Of a DNA stretch of 64,000 nucleotides, positions 8,949 to 18,073 are shown piece by piece (position 1 is the stretch's first letter; the number at the start of each line of letters is the position of its first letter). This DNA comes from an uncultured Pelagibacteraceae bacterium (GTDB lineage: Bacteria > Pseudomonadota > Alphaproteobacteria > Pelagibacterales > Pelagibacteraceae), in contig CACAFC010000001.1 of the NCBI GenBank assembly GCA_902531765.1, positions 62,001-126,000 of the forward strand. The letters are read 5' to 3'. The notes under the pieces are model-generated. The model saw nothing but the letters and a program-made list of their open reading frames with translations. It was not told the DNA's origin and searched no databases. Position numbers and translations under genes: made by a program.

Positions 8949-11192
8949 ATGAATAAGTTTTTTTTAAAAATTATTTTTGTCTTTTTTTTCTTATCCTCTT
9001 TAGTAGGAGCTGAAACTTTGCAAAAAATCGATATTTCAGGGAACAAAAGAATTTCAGATCAAACTATAATTATTTTTTCTGAAATTGAAATCAATGAAGA
9101 AATTACAAAAAGCAAACTAGACGAAGTAATTAAAAGATTATATCAAACAAATTTTTTTAGAAATATAAATTTGAGTTTTGAAAACCAAACTTTGTTTTTA
9201 AAAGTTGAAGAGAACCCAATAATTGAAAATTTAGAAATCACCGGTATTAAAAAACAATCACTGGTTGAATTTATAAAAGATAAATTGCAACTTGGTGAGA
9301 TGAAATCTTTTGATGAAGAATTATTATCTGCTGATATTAATCTGATTTATAATATATTAAAAACTAATGGATATTATTTTGCTGATATTTCTAGTTCTAA
9401 AAATTTAGATAATGAATTAAATACCATCGATTTAAAGATTGATATTGAATTAGGTGAAAAAGCAAAAATTAAGAAAATTTTATTTCTTGGAGAGAAAGTT
9501 TTTAAAGAAAAAAGATTAAAAGAAGTAATAGTTTCAGAAGAGCATAAATTTTGGAAATTTATTTCAAGAAATGTCTTTATCAATCAAGAGTTGATTAATC
9601 TTGATAAAAGGCTTCTTTCAAATTACTTTAAGAATAATGGCTATTTCAATGTAATTATAGAAAATTCCTTTGTAGAGTTCGATAAAAATTCTAATTTTAA
9701 TTTAATTTTTAATATAAAACCTGGTAAAAAATATTTTTTCAATGATTTTTCATTAAATTTACCAACAAACTATGATGTTAGATTATTCGAAAAGATTACT
9801 AAAAAATTTCCTAAGTTAAAAGGTGATACTTACTCTCTTTTAAAAGTAAATGATCTATTAGATGATATTAATGATATAGCATTGTCAAAACAATATGAAT
9901 TTATTAATGCCTCAATTACAGAAAAAATTAATGGAGATAGAATAAATTTTATCATTAATATTTCTGAAAGTGACAAGTTTTATGTTGAAAAAATAAATAT
10001 AAATGGAAACTATAATACTTTAGAAGAAGTTATCAGAAATAACCTGATAATTGATGAAGGTGATCCTTTTAATGAAATTTTATTTAACAAATCAGTAAAT
10101 AACATCCAAAGCTTAGGAATTTTTAAAAAGGTAAAAACCGAGGTTAATGTTGGATCAAATGACTCGTTAAAAGAGATAGATATTAATGTAGAGGAGAGAC
10201 CAACAGGTGAAATTTCTTTAACTGCAGGTTTCGGTACAACTGGAGAAACAATCGGTGCAGGTATCAAAGAAAACAATTTTTTGGGTAAAGGAATTAAATT
10301 AAATACAAATTTAGAATTGACATCTGAGTCAATCAAGGGACAATTTGTTTATGCTAAACCAAATTTCAATTATACTGATAACACTTTATTTACGTCAATT
10401 AAAAGCTCTACATCAGATTTTTTGACAAATTCAGGTTACAAAACTTCTGAAATAGGTTTTTCTTTAGGAACTCAATTTGAACAATTCCAGAATATATTTC
10501 TAAGCCCAGAAATTGACTTTCTAATCGAAGATTTAGAAACTACAGATACAGCCTCATCCATTTTAAAAAAACAAGAAGGATCATATACAGATTTATATTT
10601 CAATTATTCAATTAATCAGGATTTGAGAGATAAAAAATTCAGAACTGAAAGAGGTTATGTTACAACTTTTTCACAAGAATTACCGCTAGTGTCAGACAAT
10701 GCTGAGTTATCTAATGCATTTGTAATAACTAATTATAAAAAACTTTCATCTACATCAAGCATGATTGGAAAAGCAAGCTTTTATGGAAAAACTATTAATG
10801 GATTAAATGACGATGTAAGAATATCCAAAAGGTTGAATGTTCCTTCCTCTAGACTAAGAGGCTTTCAGAGGGGCAAAGTTGGACCAGTTGAAAACAATGA
10901 CTATATAGGTGGAAATTATGTTACATCATTGAATTTTTCTGCAACTCTTCCAAATTTGGTCGAAGGCTTTGATAATCTTGATGTTGGAATATTTGTTGAT
11001 GCAGCCAATATATGGGGAGTAGACTATGATAGCTCTATTGACGATAAAAGTACGCTTCGTTCATCTACTGGTGTATTACTTAATTTAATGACACCAATAG
11101 GTCCTCTTAGTTTCTCTTTTGCAAATGCTTTATCAAAAGCTTCAACAGATAAAACTGAAACATTCAGATTTAATTTAGGAACTCAATTTTAA
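8949..11192 (+). CDS. bamA: Outer membrane protein assembly factor BamA
   Basis: BamA is the core of the beta-barrel assembly machine. An N-terminal signal peptide of about 21 residues ends at LVGA. POTRA repeats fill roughly residues 22-410 (for example LQKIDISGNKRIS and FYVEKININGN). A C-terminal barrel ends in the aromatic outer-membrane signature FRFNLGTQF. The conserved L6 motif RGF is present in SRLRGFQRGKVGP. The 747 aa are normal. The gene heads an envelope run with an OmpH/Skp-like chaperone, fabZ and the lpx genes. Its last base is shared with the next start codon. Confidence 0.96.
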   Translation: MNKFFLKIIFVFFFLSSLVGAETLQKIDISGNKRISDQTIIIFSEIEINEEITKSKLDEVIKRLYQTNFFRNINLSFENQTLFLKVEENPIIENLEITGIKKQSLVEFIKDKLQLGEMKSFDEELLSADINLIYNILKTNGYYFADISSSKNLDNELNTIDLKIDIELGEKAKIKKILFLGEKVFKEKRLKEVIVSEEHKFWKFISRNVFINQELINLDKRLLSNYFKNNGYFNVIIENSFVEFDKNSNFNLIFNIKPGKKYFFNDFSLNLPTNYDVRLFEKITKKFPKLKGDTYSLLKVNDLLDDINDIALSKQYEFINASITEKINGDRINFIINISESDKFYVEKININGNYNTLEEVIRNNLIIDEGDPFNEILFNKSVNNIQSLGIFKKVKTEVNVGSNDSLKEIDINVEERPTGEISLTAGFGTTGETIGAGIKENNFLGKGIKLNTNLELTSESIKGQFVYAKPNFNYTDNTLFTSIKSSTSDFLTNSGYKTSEIGFSLGTQFEQFQNIFLSPEIDFLIEDLETTDTASSILKKQEGSYTDLYFNYSINQDLRDKKFRTERGYVTTFSQELPLVSDNAELSNAFVITNYKKLSSTSSMIGKASFYGKTINGLNDDVRISKRLNVPSSRLRGFQRGKVGPVENNDYIGGNYVTSLNFSATLPNLVEGFDNLDVGIFVDAANIWGVDYDSSIDDKSTLRSSTGVLLNLMTPIGPLSFSFANALSKASTDKTETFRFNLGTQF

Positions 11193-11713
11193 TGAAATCT
11201 TTTTTTATAAAGATAATAATTTTATTATTTTTATCAGTCAGTGTCTCAAATGCTAACGAGAACATTAGATTTATAGATATTAATTATATTATGAAGAATT
11301 CAGAGGCAGGAAAAACTTTAAATGGTATTATAGAGAATAAAAGTAAAAAAATTACTTCAGAATTAAATGATTTAGGTGAAAAAATTGAAACTAAGAAAAA
11401 GAAAATAATTTCTCAAAAAAATATACTTAAAAAAGATGAATATGAAAAGTTAGTAAAAAATTATGAAGATGAAGTTAAAAAGTTTAATAATATTAGATTA
11501 AAAAAGAATGAGGATTTTAACAAATATAGAATAAACTCACAAAAAAAAATTATTGAAGCTTTAAATCCTCTTATTACTGCTTTTCTTAAAAAAGAGTCTG
11601 TACAGATTTTATTACAAAAAGAACAGATAGTATTTGGAGATAATAAATTAGATATTACAGAAGAAATTCTTAAAATATTTAATGATAAACATAAAAAAAT
11701 TAAATTTGATTAA
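11192..11713 (+). CDS. skp: OmpH/Skp-family periplasmic chaperone
   Basis: A signal peptide (about residues 1-20, ending near VSNANE) is followed by the FIDINYIMKNSEAGK motif typical of OmpH/Skp proteins, then a long lysine- and glutamate-rich coiled coil (about residues 40-120). Skp trimers hold unfolded outer-membrane proteins on their way to BamA, and the gene directly follows bamA, as in many proteobacteria. The 173 aa fit the family. Sequence conservation in this family is low, so the assignment depends on architecture and position. Confidence 0.85.
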   Translation: MKSFFIKIIILLFLSVSVSNANENIRFIDINYIMKNSEAGKTLNGIIENKSKKITSELNDLGEKIETKKKKIISQKNILKKDEYEKLVKNYEDEVKKFNNIRLKKNEDFNKYRINSQKKIIEALNPLITAFLKKESVQILLQKEQIVFGDNKLDITEEILKIFNDKHKKIKFD

Positions 11714-11721
11714 AAATATTA

Positions 11722-12174
11722 ATGACTAAAGATAAATTAACAAAATCTGAAATAATTGAACTGTTGCCTCATAGGGAACCAATGCTACTTATAGATGAGC
11801 TGATTAATATAAAGCATCTTCACTCAGCAACAGCAATAATGAACGTTAAAAAAAATTCATTCTACGTAGATGGACATTTTCCAGGTAATCCAGTTTTACC
11901 AGGTGTCATGATTGTAGAAGCTTTTGGTCAAGCTGCTGCTGCCTTAACTGCTCATGGTATAGATAAAAAAGAATACGATAATAAATTAGTTTTTTTAATG
12001 AGTGTTGAAAAAGCGAGATTTAGAAATCCTGTGATACCAGATTGTAAACTTGAATTGAACATCGAAGCTGTAAGATCCCATGGAAGAGTTTGGAAATATA
12101 AGGGAGAGGCCTTTGTAGATGGCATAAAAATGTCTGATGCTCAATGGTCAGCTACAATTGTTGATAGGAAATAA
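11722..12174 (+). CDS. fabZ: 3-hydroxyacyl-ACP dehydratase FabZ
   Basis: FabZ dehydrates 3-hydroxyacyl-ACP in fatty acid elongation and competes with LpxA/LpxD for the same hydroxyacyl-ACP pool, so its place in the lpx cluster makes sense. The hot-dog fold active site is clear: His52 in GHFPGNPVLPG and Glu66 in MIVEAFGQAA. The 150 aa are typical. The order here is fabZ then lpxD. Most proteobacteria have lpxD-fabZ-lpxA. Confidence 0.97.
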   Translation: MTKDKLTKSEIIELLPHREPMLLIDELINIKHLHSATAIMNVKKNSFYVDGHFPGNPVLPGVMIVEAFGQAAAALTAHGIDKKEYDNKLVFLMSVEKARFRNPVIPDCKLELNIEAVRSHGRVWKYKGEAFVDGIKMSDAQWSATIVDRK

Positions 12175-12182
12175 TTAGCAAC

Positions 12183-12199
12183 AAATCTTGATAAGATTT
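12183..12199 (+). other. Short hairpin between fabZ and lpxD
   Basis: AAATCTT and AAGATTT form a perfect 7-base inverted repeat around a GAT loop, followed by only a brief T run. It could be a weak terminator or an RNA stability element in the 54-base gap. It may also be chance in AT-rich DNA. Confidence 0.3.
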
Positions 12200-12228
12200 T
12201 AAAGTAAGTTTTGATATTAAACTTATTA

Positions 12229-13206
12229 ATGATCAATCCTTTTTTTAAAAATACAGGCCCTCATTATATAAACTTTTTGCTGAAGACAATTAATTTAAAG
12301 AATGACAATTTGCCTGATGATAAAATTACAGATATTAAAGATCTTTATTCATCTAAAAAAAATGAAATAACTTTCCTTCACTCAAAAAAATACACTGATT
12401 TAGCAAAAGAAACTAAAGCTTCTTACTGCTTAACATCAAAAAACTTTCAATCATTTTTGCCAGATAGCTGTAAGGCGATTATCACTGACAAAGTTTTATT
12501 GCATACTGCTGAAATAACAAAAATTTTTTATCCAGACTCTATTTCTGATGACTATGATAACACTGTAAAAGATATAATTGATACAGATCTTAAAGATAAA
12601 GTTAAGTTTGGAAAAAATGTTCTTATTGGTGAAAATGTTAAATTTGGGGCAAATTGTTTAATTGGTCATAATTCAATCATAGAAAAAAATGTCAATATAG
12701 GTGATAATTGTTCTATAGGATCAAACGTAATTATTAGAAATTCATTAATTAAAAATAACGTTCACATTTTAGATGGATGTGTAATTGGGAAAAAAGGGTT
12801 TGGTTTTTTTCCAAATAAAGATGTTAATTTTAGATATCCTCAAATAGGTATTGTAATAATTGAGGATAATGTAGAAATAGGTTGCGGATCTACAATAGAT
12901 AGAGGCTCTCTTTCAAATACAATTATAGGAAAAAATACATATTTAGATAATCAAATACATATAGCACACAATGTTAAAATTGGTGAAAATTGTATTATTG
13001 CTGGACAAGTAGGTTTTGCAGGAAGCTCTACTTTAGGAAATAATGTTATGATTGGAGGTCAGGCAGGTATTTCAGGACATCTTAAGATTGGCAATAATGT
13101 ACAAATAGGTGGTGGTAGTGGCGTAATAAAAAACATTCCTGATAACTCTAGAGTGATGGGCTATCCAGCAAAAGATTTAAAAAACTTTATTAGAGAAAAT
13201 AAATGA
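12229..13206 (+). CDS. lpxD: UDP-3-O-(3-hydroxyacyl)glucosamine N-acyltransferase LpxD
   Basis: LpxD adds the second hydroxyacyl chain in lipid A synthesis. An N-terminal uridine-binding domain (about residues 1-95) precedes a left-handed beta-helix of hexapeptide repeats (about 110-310), with a conserved histidine pair at 244 and 247 in NQIHIAHNVKIG. I start at the ATG at 12229 (325 aa, MINPFF). An in-frame TTG 18 bases upstream is less likely. The end overlaps lpxA by four bases (ATGA). Confidence 0.94.
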   Translation: MINPFFKNTGPHYINFLLKTINLKNDNLPDDKITDIKDLYSSKKNEITFLHSKKYTDLAKETKASYCLTSKNFQSFLPDSCKAIITDKVLLHTAEITKIFYPDSISDDYDNTVKDIIDTDLKDKVKFGKNVLIGENVKFGANCLIGHNSIIEKNVNIGDNCSIGSNVIIRNSLIKNNVHILDGCVIGKKGFGFFPNKDVNFRYPQIGIVIIEDNVEIGCGSTIDRGSLSNTIIGKNTYLDNQIHIAHNVKIGENCIIAGQVGFAGSSTLGNNVMIGGQAGISGHLKIGNNVQIGGGSGVIKNIPDNSRVMGYPAKDLKNFIRENK

Positions 13207-13979
13207 TAGATAAAACAGCTATAATAAATAAAAATGCAAAAATTCATTCAAACGTTAAGATTGGGCCCTATTCTGTCATTGGTCCTAATGTTGAAATTGG
13301 AGAGAATACAGAAATTCAATCTCATGTGAACATTACTGGAAATACTAAAATTGGAAATGGAAATAAAATTTATTCATTTGTTTCAATAAACGACCCCCAA
13401 GATTTAAAATATAATGGTGAAGAAACAATTTTATCTATTGGAGATAACAATAAAATAAGAGAGTATGTAACAATAAATCCAGGCACGATTGGTGGTGGAG
13501 GCATAACTACAATTGGAAACAATTGTTTATTTATGATTTCATCTCATGTAGCTCATGATTGTCAGGTAGGTAACAATGTAATTATAGCAAATAATGTGCC
13601 TTTAGGAGGTCACGCTATTATTGAAGATAACGTAGTTATAGGTGGAAACTCTGCTGTTCAACAGTTTACAAGAATTGGTAAAATGGCAATGATTGGAGGA
13701 ATGACTGGAGTGTTACACGATGTTATTCCTTATGGATTATCGACAGGCAATAGAAATTCGTTACAAGGGTTAAATTTAATAGGCTTAAGAAGAGCTAAGT
13801 TTGAAAATAAAGATATTTTAGGATTGAGTGAAGCATATAAAGAGATTTTCGCTAACAAAAATATCAATGAAAATATAAGTAAGTTAAATGGTTCATTTAA
13901 GGAAAATCCGTTAGTTAAAGAAGTAATAGAATTCATAACTAAGGATAAAAAAAGATCTATTTGTACCCCATTTTCATAA
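13203..13979 (+). CDS. lpxA: UDP-N-acetylglucosamine acyltransferase LpxA
   Basis: LpxA catalyses the first step of lipid A synthesis, O-acylation of UDP-GlcNAc. Hexapeptide repeats run from residue 2 to about 190, followed by a helical C-terminus. His118 in SSHVAHDCQVG corresponds to the catalytic histidine of the family. The LQGLNLIGLRRAKF motif is typical of LpxA. The 258 aa match E. coli (262). The gene lies between lpxD and lpxI with overlaps or one-base gaps, so it belongs to one transcription unit. Confidence 0.96.
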   Translation: MIDKTAIINKNAKIHSNVKIGPYSVIGPNVEIGENTEIQSHVNITGNTKIGNGNKIYSFVSINDPQDLKYNGEETILSIGDNNKIREYVTINPGTIGGGGITTIGNNCLFMISSHVAHDCQVGNNVIIANNVPLGGHAIIEDNVVIGGNSAVQQFTRIGKMAMIGGMTGVLHDVIPYGLSTGNRNSLQGLNLIGLRRAKFENKDILGLSEAYKEIFANKNINENISKLNGSFKENPLVKEVIEFITKDKKRSICTPFS

Positions 13980-13980
13980 G

Positions 13981-14775
13981 ATGATAGGATTAATTTTTGG
14001 TGATACAGACTTTCCAAATAAAATACTTGAAACAATCAAAAAAAGAAAAATAAAGTATCTAATAATTGATTTATCTAAATCAAAGAAATTTAAAAAAGAT
14101 AGTAAATCTTATTTGGTTTCTATAGGTCAATTTGGTAAAATAATTAATATCCTTAAGGAAAATAACTGTAAAAAAGTCATATTTGCCGGGAAAGTTAACA
14201 AACCAAACTTTTCAAAATTAAAATTAGACCTTAAAGGAATTTATTACATTCCAAGAATTATCAAAGCATCCAAGCTTGGTGATGCTGCTATTTTGAAAGA
14301 AATTATCAAAATCCTTGCTCAGAATAAGATTAAAACTGAAAATTCACTTAAATTTAATCCAGAGCTGTCTCTTAAAAAGGGTAATTATTCAAAAATTAAA
14401 CCTAATAAATTGGATCAATTGGATATTAAAAAAGCAATTAAAACTTTAAATAGTTTGAGAGAATATAATTTTAGTCAAGGAGTTGTAGTTAGAAATAAAA
14501 AAGTTGTTGCTATAGAAGGCAAAGGTGGAACTAAAAAAATGCTCGAAAAAAGTAGAAACAAAAAATTTAGAAATTCTGGGGTTTTGGTTAAATTTGCAAA
14601 AAAAAAACAAGATCTAAGAATTGATTTACCTACTATTGGATTAAAAACTATTAAACAAAGTAAGACTGCAGGATTAAAAGGCATTGTTGTAAAAAGTAAA
14701 CAACATATATTTTTAGACAAGAATAAATGTATTAGCTTTGCTGATAAGAATAAAATGTTTATCTCAGTGAAATGA
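13981..14775 (+). CDS. lpxI: UDP-2,3-diacylglucosamine pyrophosphatase LpxI
   Basis: LpxI hydrolyses UDP-2,3-diacylglucosamine to lipid X and is the alphaproteobacterial replacement for LpxH. The 264 aa protein has the family layout: an N-terminal domain with VIFAGKVNKPNF, then a C-terminal domain with QGVVVRNKKVVAIEGKGGT (about 160-190) and LPTIGLKTIKQSKTAGLKG. It lies between lpxA and lpxB, exactly where this step belongs. Its presence means the LpxH-like metallophosphoesterase at 49916 is not needed for lipid A. Confidence 0.93.
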   Translation: MIGLIFGDTDFPNKILETIKKRKIKYLIIDLSKSKKFKKDSKSYLVSIGQFGKIINILKENNCKKVIFAGKVNKPNFSKLKLDLKGIYYIPRIIKASKLGDAAILKEIIKILAQNKIKTENSLKFNPELSLKKGNYSKIKPNKLDQLDIKKAIKTLNSLREYNFSQGVVVRNKKVVAIEGKGGTKKMLEKSRNKKFRNSGVLVKFAKKKQDLRIDLPTIGLKTIKQSKTAGLKGIVVKSKQHIFLDKNKCISFADKNKMFISVK

Positions 14776-15908
14776 AAAAAATTTTTATATTAACTGGTGA
14801 ACCTTCTGGAGATAGATTAGCATCCACAGTTATTAGTAAGCTCCAACAAAATCATCCTGAAATAGAATATTTAAGTGTTGGAGGCTCACATTTAAACAAA
14901 CTTGGTATCAAATCAATATATGATCTTAAAGAGATAACTCATATTGGTTTTACAAGTGTAATTTTAAATTTATTTAAAATCAGAAATAAAATGAATGAAA
15001 CTGTAAAAAAAATAATTGAATTTAATCCAGATATTTTATTTAGTGTTGATAGCCCAGATTTTACTCTTAGGGTTGCTGAAAAAGTAAAAAGTATAAATCC
15101 TAAAATCAAAACAATACACTATGTTGCTCCTCAGGTATGGGTATGGAGAGAGGGTAGGGTTAAGAATTTTAAAAAGTTTTTAGACCATGTTTTATTATTA
15201 TTCAATTTTGAAAAAAAATACTTTGATAAAGAAAATATTAAAAATACTTTCGTTGGTCATCCATTACTTGAAAATAAAGAGAATGTTAAAACAAATTTAT
15301 CAAATATAATTGATGACAATAAAAAAATTATATCTTTATTCGCTGGAAGCCGAACATCTGAAACTAATATTCTTTTACCAATTTTATTAGACTTCATTAA
15401 ATTAATGAATGAAAAATTCAATGAATACAATTTTGTTTTTCATGCAACTGATCAAAACAAAGATCTAATAAAAGATGAAATTAAAAAAACAAACTACAAC
15501 AATGTTGAAGTCATATCTGATGAGAATATAAAATCAAAAATACTATCAAACTCTGTATTTGCTGTAGCAAAATCAGGAACTGTTTCTCTTGAAATTTGTA
15601 ATGCAAAAGTTCCATCTATCATTATTTATAAAATGAATTTCGTAAATTTTTTGATTGTAAAATTTTTAGTAAAAACAAAATATGCTAATATAATTAATAT
15701 AATTAATCAAAAAGAAATAATTCCAGAATTAATTCAAAAAGAATGCAATTCAAAAGAAATTTTTAGATCTGTAGTATATTTTTTAAAAAACCCCGAGCTT
15801 ATGAAAAAACAAATTCTTGATGTGAGCAATACTTTAAATGAGATCAAATCTAAAACTTCTTCATCTTCAGAGGCTTCAGCGGTAGTTTCAAACTATCTTA
15901 GCGCTTAA
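14772..15908 (+). CDS. lpxB: Lipid A disaccharide synthase LpxB
   Basis: LpxB is a GT19 glycosyltransferase that joins lipid X to UDP-diacylglucosamine. The N-terminus ILTGEPSGDRLA (5-16), HYVAPQVWVWREGRVK (about 117-132) and the GSRTSE nucleotide-binding turn are characteristic. The 378 aa are normal. It overlaps lpxI by four bases. Its 3' end runs 21 bases into the convergent gltX gene, so the two stop codons lie inside each other's reading frames with no room for a separate terminator. Confidence 0.96.
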   Translation: MKKIFILTGEPSGDRLASTVISKLQQNHPEIEYLSVGGSHLNKLGIKSIYDLKEITHIGFTSVILNLFKIRNKMNETVKKIIEFNPDILFSVDSPDFTLRVAEKVKSINPKIKTIHYVAPQVWVWREGRVKNFKKFLDHVLLLFNFEKKYFDKENIKNTFVGHPLLENKENVKTNLSNIIDDNKKIISLFAGSRTSETNILLPILLDFIKLMNEKFNEYNFVFHATDQNKDLIKDEIKKTNYNNVEVISDENIKSKILSNSVFAVAKSGTVSLEICNAKVPSIIIYKMNFVNFLIVKFLVKTKYANIINIINQKEIIPELIQKECNSKEIFRSVVYFLKNPELMKKQILDVSNTLNEIKSKTSSSSEASAVVSNYLSA

Positions 15909-17285
15909 TCGTTTTTGAACTTCTTCTTTTCCTAATGACAAAATAATATCATATATACCAGGTCCAAACTTTGAACCAGTTAGTGCAATTCTTAGTGGTT
16001 GTCCAACACCTTTAAAATTTGTGCCATGCGATTTTATAAGCTCGTTTACTATTGGTTCTAAAATTTCTCTAGAAGGCAGGTCTATTTTTTCAAACTGACT
16101 CTTAAAATCAGAAATTACTTTTCTAGCTTTATCGTCAATTAATTTAAGATCATCTTTATTAAAATCTACCTTGTCTTTTATAATATATTGACCATTATTA
16201 AATATATCCTCCAAAGTTTTTGCTTTATTTTTTAGGAAGGTAAGAGATTTTTTAATCTTATCTTTTTTATCTGATTGAATTTCACTTTTATATAATTTGC
16301 AATATTCAGTTAATTGGTTGAATAAATCATCCTCATCAATATTCTTAATATAGTGTTCATTCATTGATAAAATTCTACTTATATCAAGTTTAGAGGGAGA
16401 TTTACCGACACCTTCTAAATTAAAAAATTTTATACTTTCCTCTAATGTGAATATTTCTTTATCTTTGTAAGACCAGCCTAATCTTAAAAGGTAGTTTCGA
16501 AGAGCATCTGGCATGATACCTATTTTGGAATAATCATTTAATGTAGAAGCTTGATCTCGCTTTGATAGTTTCTTTCCCTCTATTGTATGTATCAATGGTA
16601 TGTGAGCAAATGAGGGTAAATCCCATTTCATGGCTTGATAAATTTGTATTTGTTTGAAGGTGTTTATTTTATGATCGTCACCTCTAATAATATGTGTCAT
16701 ATTCATTTGGTGATCGTCTACGGATGCAGATAAATTATATGTAGGGGTCCCGTCATTTCTTAAGATAATAAAATCTTCGATTGTATTATTATCAACCTCA
16801 ACATCACCTTGAACCAAATCTTTCAAAATTGATGTCCCATCAATCTTACTTTTAAATCTTATGACAGGTTTAATATCTTTGGGAGCATCAGATTCTTTTT
16901 TATCTCTCCATTTTCTGTCATAAATATAAGGAATCTTTTTTTGTCTAGCTCTTTTTTTTTGTTCTTCTATTTCTTCACTTGAACAATAACATTTATATGC
17001 ATGACCATTCTTAAGAAGCTCATTCGCAACTTTAATGTGGTTGTTTACTTTTTCTGATTGAATATATTCTTCTCCATCATAGTTGATACCAATCCATTTA
17101 AGAGATTGTATTATTTGATCTTTATATTCATCTTTAGATCTTTCTTTATCTGTATCTTCCACCCTTAAATAAAATTTTCCATTGTGATTTTTGGAGTATA
17201 ACCAATTAAATAAAGCCGTTCTAACACCACCAATATGTAATGCACCAGTAGGTGAGGGAGCAAATCTAGTTGCTACTTTTTTCAT
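15888..17285 (-). CDS. gltX: Glutamyl-tRNA synthetase
   Basis: This class I synthetase charges tRNA-Glu, and possibly tRNA-Gln in organisms that use GatCAB. The HIGH-type motif appears as HIGG (17-20) in PSPTGALHIGGVRTALFNW, and KLSKR is at 239-243. The 465 aa are usual. Many alphaproteobacteria carry two gltX paralogues, and nothing here tells which substrate range applies. It converges on lpxB with a 21-base overlap and lies 22 bases downstream of lexA on the same strand. The comEC gene often found between them is absent. Confidence 0.94.
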   Translation of the reverse strand: MKKVATRFAPSPTGALHIGGVRTALFNWLYSKNHNGKFYLRVEDTDKERSKDEYKDQIIQSLKWIGINYDGEEYIQSEKVNNHIKVANELLKNGHAYKCYCSSEEIEEQKKRARQKKIPYIYDRKWRDKKESDAPKDIKPVIRFKSKIDGTSILKDLVQGDVEVDNNTIEDFIILRNDGTPTYNLSASVDDHQMNMTHIIRGDDHKINTFKQIQIYQAMKWDLPSFAHIPLIHTIEGKKLSKRDQASTLNDYSKIGIMPDALRNYLLRLGWSYKDKEIFTLEESIKFFNLEGVGKSPSKLDISRILSMNEHYIKNIDEDDLFNQLTEYCKLYKSEIQSDKKDKIKKSLTFLKNKAKTLEDIFNNGQYIIKDKVDFNKDDLKLIDDKARKVISDFKSQFEKIDLPSREILEPIVNELIKSHGTNFKGVGQPLRIALTGSKFGPGIYDIILSLGKEEVQKRLSAKIV

Positions 17286-17307
17286 TAAAATGGTTTAGAC
17301 TATTTTT

Positions 17308-17985
17308 TTAGAAGTTTCTATATAAAGATACTAATACACCCTGAACTTTTACTCTATCAGGTCCAAATATTTTAGTTTCGTAATTTTTGTTGGCACTTTC
17401 TAAAGCAACAACTTTACCTTTTTTCCTAATTCTTTTTAACATTGCTTCATGCTCATCAATTAAAGCAACAACAATTTTTCCATTATCAGCTGTATCTGTT
17501 CTTTTAATAATTACTGTATCACCCTCATGAATTCCAGCTTCAATCATCGAGTCCCCTTGAACTTTTAAACCAAAATAGTCTCCATTTTTCTCTAAATTAC
17601 TTGGTAAAGGTATTCTTGAAACCTCATTTTGAATAGCTTCAACAGGTGTTCCAGCAGCAATTTTTCCTAAAACTGGCACCTCAGTATCATCTGATGATAA
17701 ATTTTCCTCGTCTAAACCACCTTTAATAACACTTGGTGAAAAATTGTTATAAATGTCATTTGCAGAGGCCGTTTCTGGCAATTTAATTACTTCTAATGCT
17801 CTTGCTTTATGAGCAAGTCTTTTAATAAAACCTCTTTCTTCTAAAGCACTTATAAGTCTATGAATTCCAGACTTAGATTTAAGGTTTAATGAAGCTTTCA
17901 TTTCTTCATAAGAAGGAGAAACACCAGAGCTTCTCAACTTCTTGTTGATGAATAAGAGCAGGTTTTTTTGTTTTTTTGTTAGCAT
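17308..17985 (-). CDS. lexA: SOS repressor LexA
   Basis: LexA represses DNA-damage genes and cleaves itself when bound to RecA filaments. The winged helix-turn-helix covers about residues 1-65. The cleavage site is Ala111-Gly112 in GKIAAGTPVEA, and the Ser146 (GDSMIEAG) and Lys184 (EAMLKR) dyad is intact. A linker of about 40 residues before the cleavage site makes it 225 aa, typical for alphaproteobacterial LexA. Four phased GAAC/GTTC-like half-sites start 3 bases upstream of its ATG, which predicts autorepression. Confidence 0.96.
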   Translation of the reverse strand: MLTKKQKNLLLFINKKLRSSGVSPSYEEMKASLNLKSKSGIHRLISALEERGFIKRLAHKARALEVIKLPETASANDIYNNFSPSVIKGGLDEENLSSDDTEVPVLGKIAAGTPVEAIQNEVSRIPLPSNLEKNGDYFGLKVQGDSMIEAGIHEGDTVIIKRTDTADNGKIVVALIDEHEAMLKRIRKKGKVVALESANKNYETKIFGPDRVKVQGVLVSLYRNF

Positions 17986-17987
17986 AA

Positions 17988-18024
17988 GAACAAATATCGT
18001 ACAAAATCTGTTCTACAAAAGTTC
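17988..18024 (-). promoter_or_regulatory. SOS box array (LexA operator) upstream of lexA
   Basis: On the + strand, GTTC (18010-18013), seven bases, then GTTC (18021-18024) is an exact alphaproteobacterial SOS box. Read in the direction of lexA it is GAAC-N7-GAAC. Two more half-sites continue at the same 11-base spacing: GTAC at 17999-18002 and GAAC at 17988-17991. The array ends 3 bases before the lexA start codon. Confidence 0.8.
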
Positions 18025-18073
18025 TTTTCAATTCACAATAGTAAAAAATGCAATAAAATAGGGAACTATTTGA

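Noticed and set aside
10010-10336. Open frame of 108 codons on the - strand inside bamA
   Set aside because: It lies fully opposite a well-supported BamA barrel region and its product is low-complexity and hydrophobic with no known motif.
12211-12228. TTG start for lpxD
   Set aside because: The ATG at 12229 gives a normal N-terminus; the added hydrophobic residues have no counterpart in LpxD.
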